Positions 40,249-48,853 of a stretch of DNA of 64,000 bases are shown piece by piece. Each line of letters starts with the position of its first letter. The stretch's first letter is position 1. The translations under genes were made by a program, and so were the position numbers. Source of the DNA: Gordonia liuliyuniae (GTDB lineage: Bacteria > Actinomycetota > Actinomycetes > Mycobacteriales > Mycobacteriaceae); the NCBI RefSeq assembly GCF_021739025.1, contig NZ_JAKKOT010000002.1:124001-188000 (forward strand). Direction: 5' to 3'. Below the pieces are notes generated by a model. It made no database searches. It worked only from the letters and a program-made list of their open reading frames with translations, and was not told where the DNA came from.

Positions 40249-40948
40249 CGATCAACTCTGCCTTGTTCATCGTCGAATATCCCTTGACGCCCTTGGCCTT
40301 CGCCTCGGCCTTGAGCTGCGCGACAGTCTTCGCGGCGGGCTTGGCCGACGCCGGAGCCTTAGCAGCGGCAGCGGCGGGCGCAGCTGGCTTGGCGGGCTCA
40401 GTCTTCTTCGCCGCTTCGGTCTTGGGCGCAGCAGGCTTGGGCGCAGCAGGCTTGGGTGCTTCGGTCTTGGGTGCTCCGGTCTTGGCCGGAGCGGGCTTGG
40501 CGGCAGCGGGCTTGGCTGCTTGAGGCTTGGCCGGAACCGGAGTCTTCGCTGGAGCAGCAGCCTTGGCCGGCGTGGCCTTCTTTGCCGGAGCGGCAGCCTT
40601 CGTCGCTGCGGGCTTGGCGGCAGCCTTCGTGGCGGCAGCCTTTGTAGCGGCCGGTTTCGGCGTCGCTGCCTTCTTGGGAGCCGCGGCCTTCGTGGTTGGT
40701 GCGGCCTTCTTGGCTGGTTCTGCCTTCTTCGGAGCCGCAGCCTTCGTGGCTGCGTCTCCCTTCTTGGCGGCCTCCCCCTTCTTAGCGGGGGCCGACTTCG
40801 TCACCGCTGCGACGATCTCGGCGCCCGGCTCGTCCTTCTTGGCGAGCGGCGAGAAGGCGATCACGAGATCGCGCAAAGCCATGACCTCGTTGGTGAGGCG
40901 CTTGACCTCGTCCTCGAGGCGCTTGATCAGGGTCTTCTTGGCAGTCAT
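40235..40948 (-). CDS. Histone H1-like Lys/Ala/Pro-rich protein with Rho-N/SAP-like C terminus
   Basis: The 237-residue product has an N-terminal coiled-coil-like segment (KTLIKRLEDEVKRLTNEVMA), about 150 residues of low-complexity AAPAKK/ATKAAAKPAA repeats resembling eukaryotic H1 tails, and a compact C-terminal VAQLKAEAKAKGVKGYSTMN-KAELIAAL unit of the Rho-N/SAP/HeH type. Such proteins bind DNA or RNA and are common in actinobacteria. The exact role is unknown. The internal repeats make both the gene and its 3' flank slippage-prone. Confidence 0.8.
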   Translation of the reverse strand: MTAKKTLIKRLEDEVKRLTNEVMALRDLVIAFSPLAKKDEPGAEIVAAVTKSAPAKKGEAAKKGDAATKAAAPKKAEPAKKAAPTTKAAAPKKAATPKPAATKAAATKAAAKPAATKAAAPAKKATPAKAAAPAKTPVPAKPQAAKPAAAKPAPAKTGAPKTEAPKPAAPKPAAPKTEAAKKTEPAKPAAPAAAAAKAPASAKPAAKTVAQLKAEAKAKGVKGYSTMNKAELIAALK

Positions 40949-41013
40949 CGGCAGGTCCCCTCCGAAGATGTCGTGTCGCCCGCTGGCGGTTCCGAGCAGG
41001 CTCGCCCATCACC

Positions 41014-42195
41014 CTACGACGCGCAACCACCTCGTGTGGCACTCGACGCGGCGTTGATGTCAATTCCAGTCACATGCTGCACCTGCAGTTCTTCGTCCAG
41101 AACGACGAGATCGCCGCGGCGTCCGGGGGCCAGCAGACCGATGTCGTCGCGCCCGAGGACCTGCGCGGGCGTCGTCGAACACATGACGGACGCGGCGAGC
41201 AACGCGTCGTCTCGCGGCAGCGGGTCTGGCGCACCGACGAGTCCCGTGACGGTCCTGGCGAACAACGAGTCCATCGTCGCCGTGCTGCCGGCGATCGCAT
41301 CGGTGCTGCGTAGACGCGCCACGCCGCCGTCGACGTAGACGTCGAGCGACCCGAGGACATAGTCGCCGTCGGCCATTCCAGCGGCGACCATCGCGTCGGT
41401 GACCAACACGGCGCGAGCCGGTCCGACCGTCCGCTGCACGTCGGCGACCAGTGCTGGGTGCAGGTGCACACCGTCGCCGATCAGCTCGACGACGACGCGC
41501 GGATCCTCGGTCAGCGCGAGCACCGGACCCGGCGCACGATGATTCAACGGGGCCATCGCGTTGAACAGGTGGGTGGCCACGCGCGCGCCGTGGTCGAGGG
41601 CGGCGCGAGTCTGCTCGTAGGTGGCGTCGGTGTGTCCGACGGCCACCCGGACGCCTGCGGCGACGAACCGGTCGATGGCGTCGAGGGCGCCCGGCAGTTC
41701 AGGTGCGATCGTGACCATGACGATCGCACCGTCGGCGATCGCGAGGAGCCGGTCGATCTCGCCGAGGTCGGGCGACCGCAGCCGGTCGGGAGCGTGTGCG
41801 CCGCACTGTGAGTGCGCGATCCACGGGCCTTCCAGGTGAATGCCGGCACTGACGCCCTCCCGCACGAGTGGTGCGAGCCGCGCGACGATGCCCGCCAACT
41901 CGTCGGGGCTCGCGCTGACTGTGCTGGTGACCGTCGTCGTGGTCCCGTGCGTGCGGTGGAACGCCGCAGCGGCCCGCACCTGGTCGGGGTCGCCGTCGGT
42001 GTACGACGCTCCCCCACCGCCGTGGACGTGCTGGTCGACGAACCCGGGAACCACTGTGCCGCGTGGGAATTCGTAATCGGCAGCCGCCGGCGGCTCACCC
42101 GATCCGACCGCGTCGATCAGGCCGTCGCGCATCGACAACCACCCGGGCCGGTGGACGACGCCGTCACCGACGAGGGCGCCCGCGGCAACGATCAC
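41014..42195 (-). CDS. nagA: N-acetylglucosamine-6-phosphate deacetylase
   Basis: The 393-residue amidohydrolase contains the metal-binding VVPGFVDQHVHGGGG, the glutamate in AGIHLEGPWI, histidines in VAVGHTDAT and ATHLFNAMAPL, and the catalytic aspartate in AVLVTDAM. It converts GlcNAc-6-P to GlcN-6-P. The start is GTG 42195, overlapping the stop of the SIS-domain gene (GTGA), so both are in one amino-sugar operon. Cell-wall recycling or chitin use are the likely pathways. Confidence 0.93.
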   Translation of the reverse strand: MIVAAGALVGDGVVHRPGWLSMRDGLIDAVGSGEPPAAADYEFPRGTVVPGFVDQHVHGGGGASYTDGDPDQVRAAAAFHRTHGTTTTVTSTVSASPDELAGIVARLAPLVREGVSAGIHLEGPWIAHSQCGAHAPDRLRSPDLGEIDRLLAIADGAIVMVTIAPELPGALDAIDRFVAAGVRVAVGHTDATYEQTRAALDHGARVATHLFNAMAPLNHRAPGPVLALTEDPRVVVELIGDGVHLHPALVADVQRTVGPARAVLVTDAMVAAGMADGDYVLGSLDVYVDGGVARLRSTDAIAGSTATMDSLFARTVTGLVGAPDPLPRDDALLAASVMCSTTPAQVLGRDDIGLLAPGRRGDLVVLDEELQVQHVTGIDINAASSATRGGCAS

Positions 42196-43238
42196 AGGGT
42201 CTCCGTCACCTTGCGCAGGCCGCGGGGACTGTCCGGGTTCTCCCCGCGCGCCAACGACAGGTGCAGCGCCATCAGCTGGAACGGGATGATCTCCAGCAGC
42301 GGTGACAACTCTTCAGGCGCGTCGGGAATGGCGACACCGCCGGTGAGGTCCGCGACCGCCGATGCGGCGCCGACCCCGAAGATGTCGGCGCCCCGCTCGA
42401 CGAGGCGCGCGATGACCGGCGCCATCGCGTCGCCGCCGCGACCACCCGGCACCACCGCGAGCACGGGGACCTGCGGGTCGACGGTCGCGAGCGGACCGTG
42501 CAGCAAGTCGGCGCCCGAGAAGGCTTGCGCCGTCAGGTATGACGTCTCCATCAGTTTCAACGCGGCCTCACGTGCCGTCGGATACGAGTAGCCGCGGCCC
42601 GTGGTGAGCAGACGTTGCGCGTACCGGTATTTCTGGGCGGCCGCAGCCAGCGCGCCATCGGAACCCAGGACCTCGTCGCCGAGATCAGGCAGCGCGTCGA
42701 CCGCCGACGTGTCAGCGCCCTGCCAGGCGGCGATCACCAGGTACAGCGCCAACAGTTCGGACGTGTAGCTCTTGGTGGCGGCCACCGACTGCTCCGCGCC
42801 GGCCATCACGTCGACGTGCAGTTCCGCGGCGTCCGACAGGGCCGACGACTCGTTGTTGGTGATGGCGAGGGTCAACGCCCCCTGTGCGCGACCCACCTCG
42901 ACCGACTTCACGAGATCGGGCGAGCCACCCGACTGCGAGACCGCGATCAGCAGCACATCGCGCAGGTCGGGCCGCGCGCCGTAGACGGTCACCGCGGACG
43001 GCGAGACCATCCCGGCCGGGATCTGCAGACCGATCTCTACCAGATACTTCGCATACAAGGCCGCGTGATCGCTGGTGCCCCGCGCGACGAACTGGACGAA
43101 ACGTGGTGCGCGAGAGGCGATCAGCTCGCCGATCTCGACACACGCCGCGCGGGCCGCGAGCAGATTGCGCCAGGCGCTCGGTTGCTCGGCGATCTCCGCC
43201 GCCATCAGATGTCCGGGTTGCTGATCGTTCACGGCCAT
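42192..43238 (-). CDS. SIS-domain protein, probable glucosamine-6-phosphate deaminase (NagB-II type)
   Basis: The 348-residue product has two sugar-isomerase (SIS) domains: FVARGTSDHAALYAKYLVE with AVSQSGGSPDLVKSVEVG, and a second one with LTTGRGYSYPTAREAALKLM and LHGPLATV. It lacks the glutamine amidotransferase domain of GlmS. Beside nagA the best reading is a deaminase/isomerase that turns GlcN-6-P into Fru-6-P. The ATG at 43238 has AAGGA five bases upstream; the frame is open to 43334 but lacks such a site. A decayed IS3 element lies about 160 bases upstream. Confidence 0.85.
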   Translation of the reverse strand: MAVNDQQPGHLMAAEIAEQPSAWRNLLAARAACVEIGELIASRAPRFVQFVARGTSDHAALYAKYLVEIGLQIPAGMVSPSAVTVYGARPDLRDVLLIAVSQSGGSPDLVKSVEVGRAQGALTLAITNNESSALSDAAELHVDVMAGAEQSVAATKSYTSELLALYLVIAAWQGADTSAVDALPDLGDEVLGSDGALAAAAQKYRYAQRLLTTGRGYSYPTAREAALKLMETSYLTAQAFSGADLLHGPLATVDPQVPVLAVVPGGRGGDAMAPVIARLVERGADIFGVGAASAVADLTGGVAIPDAPEELSPLLEIIPFQLMALHLSLARGENPDSPRGLRKVTETL

Positions 43239-43400
43239 GAGTGTCCTTCGCGGCAGGAGCTGACGTGTCGCTTCGACCATATCGACGATCGGGCACCGGC
43301 ACATGCGGACCGCGCGTTCCTTCGATCGGGCCAATTCCAGGTCGGCGTGACCGCGGTGATAACCGACAATGCCTCCTGCTATGGTCGCAGACCTGGGCTG

Positions 43401-44108
43401 CGTGAACCGTCCTGGTCCGGTCGGAGACCTGGATTAGGCCACCTCGGGTGTCGAGGGGACGTTCTGACGGTACCGCCTTTCATACTCGAGAGGGACGGTG
43501 TAGCCGATCGCTGAGTGCAGGCGCTCGGTGGAGAACGCAATCGCCGTGAAAGACCGCGTGCGCAGCGTACGCCTCGACCAGGACGGCCTCAGAGACAACG
43601 CCAGCCTTCTTGCGTGCGTAATAGGTAGACGGGGCGATCGCCATGCCGTGCTCGGTGAGCACGCGACAGATCGGGTCGACCGGAGAACAGATACCGATAC
43701 TCGTCGATGTACTCGACGATCACCGCAGTCGGCGGTCGACCTCCGCCGCCGCGAAAAACGGCTTGATATGTAGGTGATCGAAATCTCGTTTGCCCTGCGC
43801 AACTCGGCATTCTCCTTACGGATAGCCTTCAACTCCGCCGAGGCCTCAGACCTCGCGCCTGGACCGTCGGACGAACCGACTCCCACACCGGCGTCGACCC
43901 AATTGCGGAGAGTGGCTGGGTTGATGTCCAGAAGAGCGCCGACGTGCTTGCGGTCGCCGAGCTTGGACTCGCCGTCGTTCTCCTTCAATCGGTCGTGGTA
44001 CATCCGGACGGCCCGCTCACGGGTCTCCTTGTCAAACTTGCGTGGTGCTGCCATGATCGCATTCTCCTGGTGCGTTCACGGTCTCCACCAGAACCAGGAC
44101 GGTTCACG
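43401..44108 (-). mobile_element. Decayed IS3-family insertion sequence
   Basis: Inverted ends of 27 bases (43403-43429 and 44080-44106) match at 23 positions and begin TGAACCGTCCTGGT. Extending them by CG on each side leaves a possible 3-bp target duplication CTG at 43398-43400 and 44109-44111. The interior is about 700 bp, half of an intact IS3, with broken orfA and orfB reading frames. The element is not autonomous. If the true ends are TG/CA, as in most IS3 members, the CTG duplication does not hold. Confidence 0.8.
43434..44054 (-). pseudogene. IS3 orfA-orfB transposase remnant, frameshifted and internally deleted
   Basis: From ATG 44054 the first ~95 residues are an IS3 OrfA (RKFDKETRERAVRMYHDRLK, HVGALLDINPATLRNWV, ELRRANEI). 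The frame then breaks: FFAAAEVDRRLR, the usual OrfA end, is in another frame, as are the OrfB pieces VIVEYIDEYRYLF and VLTEHGMAIAPSTYYARKK. After VLVEAYAAHAVF the catalytic DDE core is missing. The final RLHSAIGYTVPLEYERRY returns in the first frame. At least two frameshifts and one deletion of several hundred bases are needed, so no active transposase is made. Confidence 0.88.
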
Positions 44109-44216
44109 CTGGGATCGGAGGCGACGCGGCCGAACACCCGCGGGGTCGATGCGTAGCTGGTTGATGTCGGCCAGGCGGTCATCGCCGATCTCGACTGCGA
44201 CAGGTTGCCGCCCCAT
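44076..44216 (-). pseudogene. 5' fragment of an unrecognised gene cut by the IS3 element
   Basis: From ATG 44216 (AGGA ten bases upstream) the frame reads MGRQPVAVEIGDDRLADINQ and continues to about 36 residues before entering the IS3 right end, where a stop falls at 44076-44078. The sequence looks like normal coding sequence but I do not recognise a family. The remainder is not recognisable on the other side of the element. It may be a chance frame. Confidence 0.3.
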
Positions 44217-44504
44217 GTTTTGTTGATCCTGTTGCTATCGCGGTCACGTGGAAGTAGCGGCTCGCTGCGTATCCGATGATTCAGGGGTTGGAGCGGCGCG
44301 CCAGAGCCGATACTCACTTCGAAGATGAGGCGATGAGGCGATGCCGGGAACTGACGGTGGCTCTGGGCGCGGAAGAACTTGCGCGACTCGGCGACGCCGT
44401 GAGCCATCAACAGGTCTGAACCGAACCATCGGAGGCCTCGGAGGCGGGGGGTGTGACACGACTGTGACACGGTCATCGGGAGACGCGGACATCCGCGCAC
44501 GAAC
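44217..44504. other. Gene-poor scar region with a possible 3' gene fragment
   Basis: No complete gene is evident between the IS3 scar and the DUF418-like gene. One plus-strand frame at 44276-44419 encodes 47 residues (MIQGLERRARADTHF start; ELTVALGAEELARLGD near the end) that resembles the C-terminal helices of LuxR- or ATPase-type regulators. It has no ribosome-binding site and could be a remnant. The rest shows nothing I can name. Confidence 0.3.
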
Positions 44505-45695
44505 ATGCTTGGCATGACCACACTGACTTCACGTCCACCTGGCGAGAGTGCCGTCGCCGTACGTCGCGCCTGGACGAACCCCGGACGAATCACCGGTCTC
44601 GACGCAGCTCGAGCCCTAGCCGTTCTCGGGATGTTCGCCCAGCACTTCTATTCCTTCAGCGCCGTGGGCGGGGCCAAGCTGCTGTCTCCGTCGACGTGGG
44701 GCCTGCTCGTCAACAACAACTCGACGATTCTCTTCGCGCTGCTCGCCGGCACATCGAAAGCACTCATCGACGGTGGGATGTCGCCGGGATCGGGGATCGC
44801 GGCGCTCCAGTCACGCCTCAATATCCTGGGGCGCGCCGTCGTGCTGTTCACAGTCAGCGGCGTGCTCATCTTCCTCGTGTCCACACCGGGCAGCGTTCTG
44901 GGATTCATCGCAGCCGGGTTCGTCATTTCTCTGCCGTTCCTCCGGGTCCGGTCGACGCGTCTTTTCATCGCTGCCGGCGTCCTGATTCTCGTGCTTCCTC
45001 CACTTGTTCACATCCTCCGAGAACTCGTGTTCTCGTATTCAATGGACGTCTCGTCCGACAGTTCTATTTCTCTTTTGATCACCGGCTTATGTCCGGCAGT
45101 GATCTTTCTTCCCGTCTATTTCATCGGAATCGGGCTCGGCCGAATCGATCTCCGAGATTTCACAAATCAGATCAGAATCCTGGCGGTGGGAATTGTTACC
45201 GCCACCGTTGCATTTCTGACCTCCTGGATCCTCACTGAGCAGGCCGGTTCGATGCAAGCATCGGTCTTCTCGACAGAAGGGAGATTTGCGTTTCCTGATT
45301 GGCGTATGGAGTATTCGTTGGTCATGTCTCACGTCAATGGCGTGACGCAGATGGCCGTTGGCGTAGGCCTTGCAATGTCGGTGATCGGTGTGTGCCTGCT
45401 TCTGACGCGAAATGGAGCCATCAATGCGATTCTGTTGCCGTTCCGCTCTTTAGGGATGTGCGCCTTCACCGCGTATATCGCACAGTTCGCAGCGGTGCTT
45501 CTGCTCATCGACCAGGAAGACTACGAAGTTCCCGCAGGATTTTTCTGGTGGCTGACGTTGACCACGATGCTGGGCACTACGCTGTGGATGTCCATCTTCC
45601 GGAGGGGGCCGTTCGAAGATTTCCTCGCCCGTTTCGCGAACATGTTCGCGAGGGTTCCGTCCGATCGCACACACGAACTTCGCGAAGCCGCTTAA
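44505..45695 (+). CDS. DUF418/heparan acetyltransferase-like multi-pass membrane protein
   Basis: The 396-residue product (or 393 from ATG 44514) opens with RITGLDAARALAVLGMFAQH, the signature of the DUF418/DUF1624 group, and has about ten hydrophobic segments. Members are thought to move acyl groups across the membrane or act on envelope components; the role here is unknown. GC content is lower in the middle than in neighbours, a possible sign of transfer. It converges with the response regulator gene, overlapping by 4 bases. Confidence 0.75.
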   Translation: MLGMTTLTSRPPGESAVAVRRAWTNPGRITGLDAARALAVLGMFAQHFYSFSAVGGAKLLSPSTWGLLVNNNSTILFALLAGTSKALIDGGMSPGSGIAALQSRLNILGRAVVLFTVSGVLIFLVSTPGSVLGFIAAGFVISLPFLRVRSTRLFIAAGVLILVLPPLVHILRELVFSYSMDVSSDSSISLLITGLCPAVIFLPVYFIGIGLGRIDLRDFTNQIRILAVGIVTATVAFLTSWILTEQAGSMQASVFSTEGRFAFPDWRMEYSLVMSHVNGVTQMAVGVGLAMSVIGVCLLLTRNGAINAILLPFRSLGMCAFTAYIAQFAAVLLLIDQEDYEVPAGFFWWLTLTTMLGTTLWMSIFRRGPFEDFLARFANMFARVPSDRTHELREAA

Positions 45696-46381
45696 GCGAT
45701 GTCGCAGCGGTATCCGAAGCCGCGGACGGTCGTCAGCAGTTCCGGATTGCGCGGATCGCGCTCGACCTTCGACCTCAGGCGTTGCATCGTTGCGTCGACG
45801 ACGCGGGAATCACCGAGATGGTCGTAGCCCCAGACACGTTCGAGGAGCTGTTGGCGCGAGAGCACCGCGCCGCGGTGCTCGACGAGGGTGAGAAACAGGC
45901 GCATCTCGGTCGCAGTGAGAGGCAATTCGGTGGCACCACGACGGACGACGAAGCCGTCGTGGTCCACCGTCAGGCCGGCGAATTCCTCCACTCGGTTCCG
46001 TGTGGTCGCCTTGTCTACGCCACCTCGCCGAAGCACGGCCTGGATCCTCGCGTCGATCACTCGCGGAGCACATGGTTTCACGATGTAGTCGTCGGCCCCG
46101 GCCTCGAGCCCTTCCACCATGAGTGAATCCTCACCGCGAGCTGTCAGCATGATGATCGGCAAAGTCCCGTATCGTGTGCGGATTCCGCGACATACATCGA
46201 TCCCGGAGATACGAGGGAGCATGAGATCGAGAATCAGAATATCGGTGATCGAATCGGAGACTTCCTCGAGTGCGCTCTCTCCATCGGCGAAGGTGCGTAC
46301 CGAGTATCCGCGGTTGATCAACCCGAGAGCCAAGGCATCTCTCAAAGCTGGATCGTCTTCGACGAGTGAGATCTGCTGCAT
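45692..46381 (-). CDS. OmpR-family response regulator
   Basis: The 229-residue protein has a receiver domain with acidic pocket VEDD near the N terminus, phospho-acceptor Asp in LILDLMLPR (about residue 52), Thr in IIMLTARG and Lys in DDYIVKPC. The C-terminal winged helix ends LLTTVRGFGYRCDIA. Its start lies 143 bases from the histidine kinase gene, which is on the opposite strand; most such pairs are co-directional. Confidence 0.93.
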   Translation of the reverse strand: MQQISLVEDDPALRDALALGLINRGYSVRTFADGESALEEVSDSITDILILDLMLPRISGIDVCRGIRTRYGTLPIIMLTARGEDSLMVEGLEAGADDYIVKPCAPRVIDARIQAVLRRGGVDKATTRNRVEEFAGLTVDHDGFVVRRGATELPLTATEMRLFLTLVEHRGAVLSRQQLLERVWGYDHLGDSRVVDATMQRLRSKVERDPRNPELLTTVRGFGYRCDIA

Positions 46382-46524
46382 CAGGCCAGTATGCCGCGAA
46401 ACTCAGGTTCCGTGCAACGATGCCGGCGGAGTGCTATTACCACAGCACGCTGTAACATATGAGGCGCTGGTCTCAAGCCGAAGGCACGTCCTTGATTTTA
46501 CTGAATTGGTAGTATGGGGTTGAA

Positions 46525-47982
46525 ATGCGAATTGTTCCCCGACACACGTTTCAGAGACGTTTGGTGTTACTCCTCACGGTGGTCACATTTGTCGCGTTGG
46601 CCAGCGCGGCGTCGGTGAACTATTGGGATTACAGACGCGTGGTGCTTGCACAGGCACAGGATGCATTCGTTACGGACCTGGTATCGCGCACCAGGGATGC
46701 CAGACAGATCCTGTCGTCGGCGCGCGAGAATGCCGCGTCGTCGGGCACCGACAGCAGCGTGCTGATCAATGCTTTTCGGGCCGCGCGTGCGATCGGCGGA
46801 GACTCCATCGTCGCGGTCGACGACACTGTCGCCGAGACTGCGTCGCCGATCAGCGCCGTTCCCGACTCGCTCCGTCAGCGAGCCGCCGATGCTCCCGCCG
46901 GGTCGTACTTTCAACGTGCAACCGTCGACGGTCGGTCCGTGCAGGTAGCGGCGATCGTGCCGTCGCAGAATGCTGCCGACGGACCGCGAATCGTGGTGTA
47001 CGGATTCAAGAATCTGGATGCGGAGTCGGCGCTTCTGGCCAACGTGGTGCGGACGTCCGTGCTGTCGATCGTCGGCGTCCTGCTGGCGACGGTCGCGGTA
47101 GGCTACGTGTTGAGTCGTCGGATGACGAGACCGCTTCGTGAGCTCGACGAGGCCGTGCGAGAACTGGGTGCCAGCGGTGACGTTGCGCCGGTGGCGGTCC
47201 GGGTGCCTCGGAGCGGTGACGAGATCGCGCGGCTCGCGGAGTCGTTCAATCTCGCGTCGCACAGGATCGATGAGCTTCTCGCAGACTTGCGTCATCGTGA
47301 AGCCGGTTCCCGGCAGTTCGCCGAGGACGTCGCGCACGAACTCCGGACTCCGCTCGCCACGATGCTGGCCGTCACTGAGATTCTCGAGGATGCCGACACC
47401 TCGTCGGCGGACGATGTGCAGCGTGCTGCGGCTACCACCGGCAACGAGGTTCGCAGGCTGGTGGAGTTGGTGACGAACCTGCTTGCCGTGTCGCGGCCTG
47501 ACGACGTCGACGCAGCCACGATGGAACGCGACGTCGTCGATCTCAACAAGGTGGCGCGACGCAGTGTGAGTCGCCGCGGCCTGGATGCCGACGTGTCGTT
47601 CTGTCCATCTCAGGAGCCTGCGATGGTCGACATCGATTCGCGACGGATCGACCTCGTGATCGCCAACCTGGTCACGAATGCCGTGCGGCACGGTGCGGCG
47701 CCGATCGATGTGGATGTGACCGTCGAGGCGGACACCGTGTCGATCAGGGTCGCTGATTCTGGTCCTGGGATCTCGCCGGAGGCGTTGCCGCACTTGTTTG
47801 ATCGCTTCTACAAGGCCGACTCGGCGCGTGGTCGATCCGAAGGCAGCGGACTCGGATTGGCGATCGCCGCTCGAAATGCGCGGCTCCACGACGGTTCTAT
47901 CGAGGTCGACAGCACGCCGGGCGATGGTGCGCGCTTCACGCTGGTCCTGCCGCGGTGGCCTGAGCCGGGGGAGGCGCCGTGA
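46525..47982 (+). CDS. Sensor histidine kinase
   Basis: The 485-residue protein has an N-terminal membrane helix (about residues 12-35), an extracytoplasmic sensor region to about 170, a second helix (about 172-195), HAMP, a HisKA box with the phospho-accepting His in FAEDVAHELRTPLA, and a HATPase domain (VIANLVTNAVRHG, RVADSGPGIS, EGSGLGLAIAARNARLH). GGGGTT lies just upstream of the ATG. It should phosphorylate the divergent regulator. A lipoprotein gene overlaps its stop, and such lipoproteins often modulate the kinase. Confidence 0.93.
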   Translation: MRIVPRHTFQRRLVLLLTVVTFVALASAASVNYWDYRRVVLAQAQDAFVTDLVSRTRDARQILSSARENAASSGTDSSVLINAFRAARAIGGDSIVAVDDTVAETASPISAVPDSLRQRAADAPAGSYFQRATVDGRSVQVAAIVPSQNAADGPRIVVYGFKNLDAESALLANVVRTSVLSIVGVLLATVAVGYVLSRRMTRPLRELDEAVRELGASGDVAPVAVRVPRSGDEIARLAESFNLASHRIDELLADLRHREAGSRQFAEDVAHELRTPLATMLAVTEILEDADTSSADDVQRAAATTGNEVRRLVELVTNLLAVSRPDDVDAATMERDVVDLNKVARRSVSRRGLDADVSFCPSQEPAMVDIDSRRIDLVIANLVTNAVRHGAAPIDVDVTVEADTVSIRVADSGPGISPEALPHLFDRFYKADSARGRSEGSGLGLAIAARNARLHDGSIEVDSTPGDGARFTLVLPRWPEPGEAP

Positions 47983-48518
47983 CCGCGATGAGGTGTGGCC
48001 GCAGAGCGATGGTTGTTCTGGCATCCTCCGTCGCAATGGCGTCCGTGGCTTCGTGCGGTGTCGGCGATACGGGAGTGATCGCCGCCGGCCCTCCAGGACT
48101 GAGTCTGCCGGATTCCTCGTTCGTGGTGTACTTCGGCGATGCTCGCGGCGACGGGGTTGTGCCGACATCTGTCGACGGGGACGGACTCGATGTATCGAGG
48201 GGAGTGGACATCCTGCTCCGGCGCTCGCCGTCGGACTCAGACGTCCCGGCCAGACTGATCAACGAGGTGCCGCACGGTTCGGCCCAGTGGAGCAAGGACG
48301 CGTTGACCGTCAGGGTGGCTCCTCAGGACTATCCGCTCTCGGCACGAGCAAACGAACAGATCCGTTGCACCGCGATCTACGACGGCGCGCTGAATGTCGC
48401 AATCACCGATGGCAGTCGGACCGTGGAACAGTCGTTGTCGTCGGCCACGTCGGAGAGAGGTGACAGTCTCCGCGCACGTGCCAAGATTAGCGGGTGCCCC
48501 CAGTCGGAGGAGAGTTGA
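47979..48518 (+). CDS. Putative lipoprotein linked to the two-component system
   Basis: The 179-residue product begins with a basic n-region, a hydrophobic stretch and a lipobox ending VASC (cysteine about residue 26), so it is probably anchored to the outer face of the membrane. The mature part (FVVYFGDARGDGVVP, LLRRSPSDSDVPARLI, LSARANEQIRCTAI) faintly resembles GerMN-type modules, as in LpqB or CseA, but I would not press this. GTG 47979 overlaps the kinase stop (GTGA). Confidence 0.72.
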   Translation: MTAMRCGRRAMVVLASSVAMASVASCGVGDTGVIAAGPPGLSLPDSSFVVYFGDARGDGVVPTSVDGDGLDVSRGVDILLRRSPSDSDVPARLINEVPHGSAQWSKDALTVRVAPQDYPLSARANEQIRCTAIYDGALNVAITDGSRTVEQSLSSATSERGDSLRARAKISGCPQSEES

Positions 48519-48853
48519 GTCTGTGGACATTCGTCTGCGGCAGGGGGCGTGGCGTCACTTCGAAGTTGTTGGCCTCCAGAGTCGACGATTTCGCTTCAGT
48601 GAACTCCTCCCGAATATGAGCGCGTCGGCGTCCGTCCCCGAGCACCGAGGAGTACGACTCCGGCCGATCCGTTGGGCGCATAGCTGGACGAAGTACCCGG
48701 CCTGCCCACTGCCAATGAACCACGCCTGCAACTCCACTGGTCTTGTCCCTATGTCGTCGTGCCGGACAGCTCAGGGGTTGTTGTGATGCGACGACCAGTC
48801 GAAGCCGCCGCGTCGTTGGTGTGATGTCCAGGGACGTTGTTCTCGGTTGAGGG
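48519..48853. other. Intergenic stretch before the IS256 element
   Basis: About 335 bases with no convincing gene. A short minus-strand frame at 48555-48737 (begins MELQAWFIGSGQAGYF) has no family I recognise and no clear ribosome-binding site. The region may hold a fragment of a gene disrupted by the IS256 element, but I see nothing firm. Confidence 0.4.
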
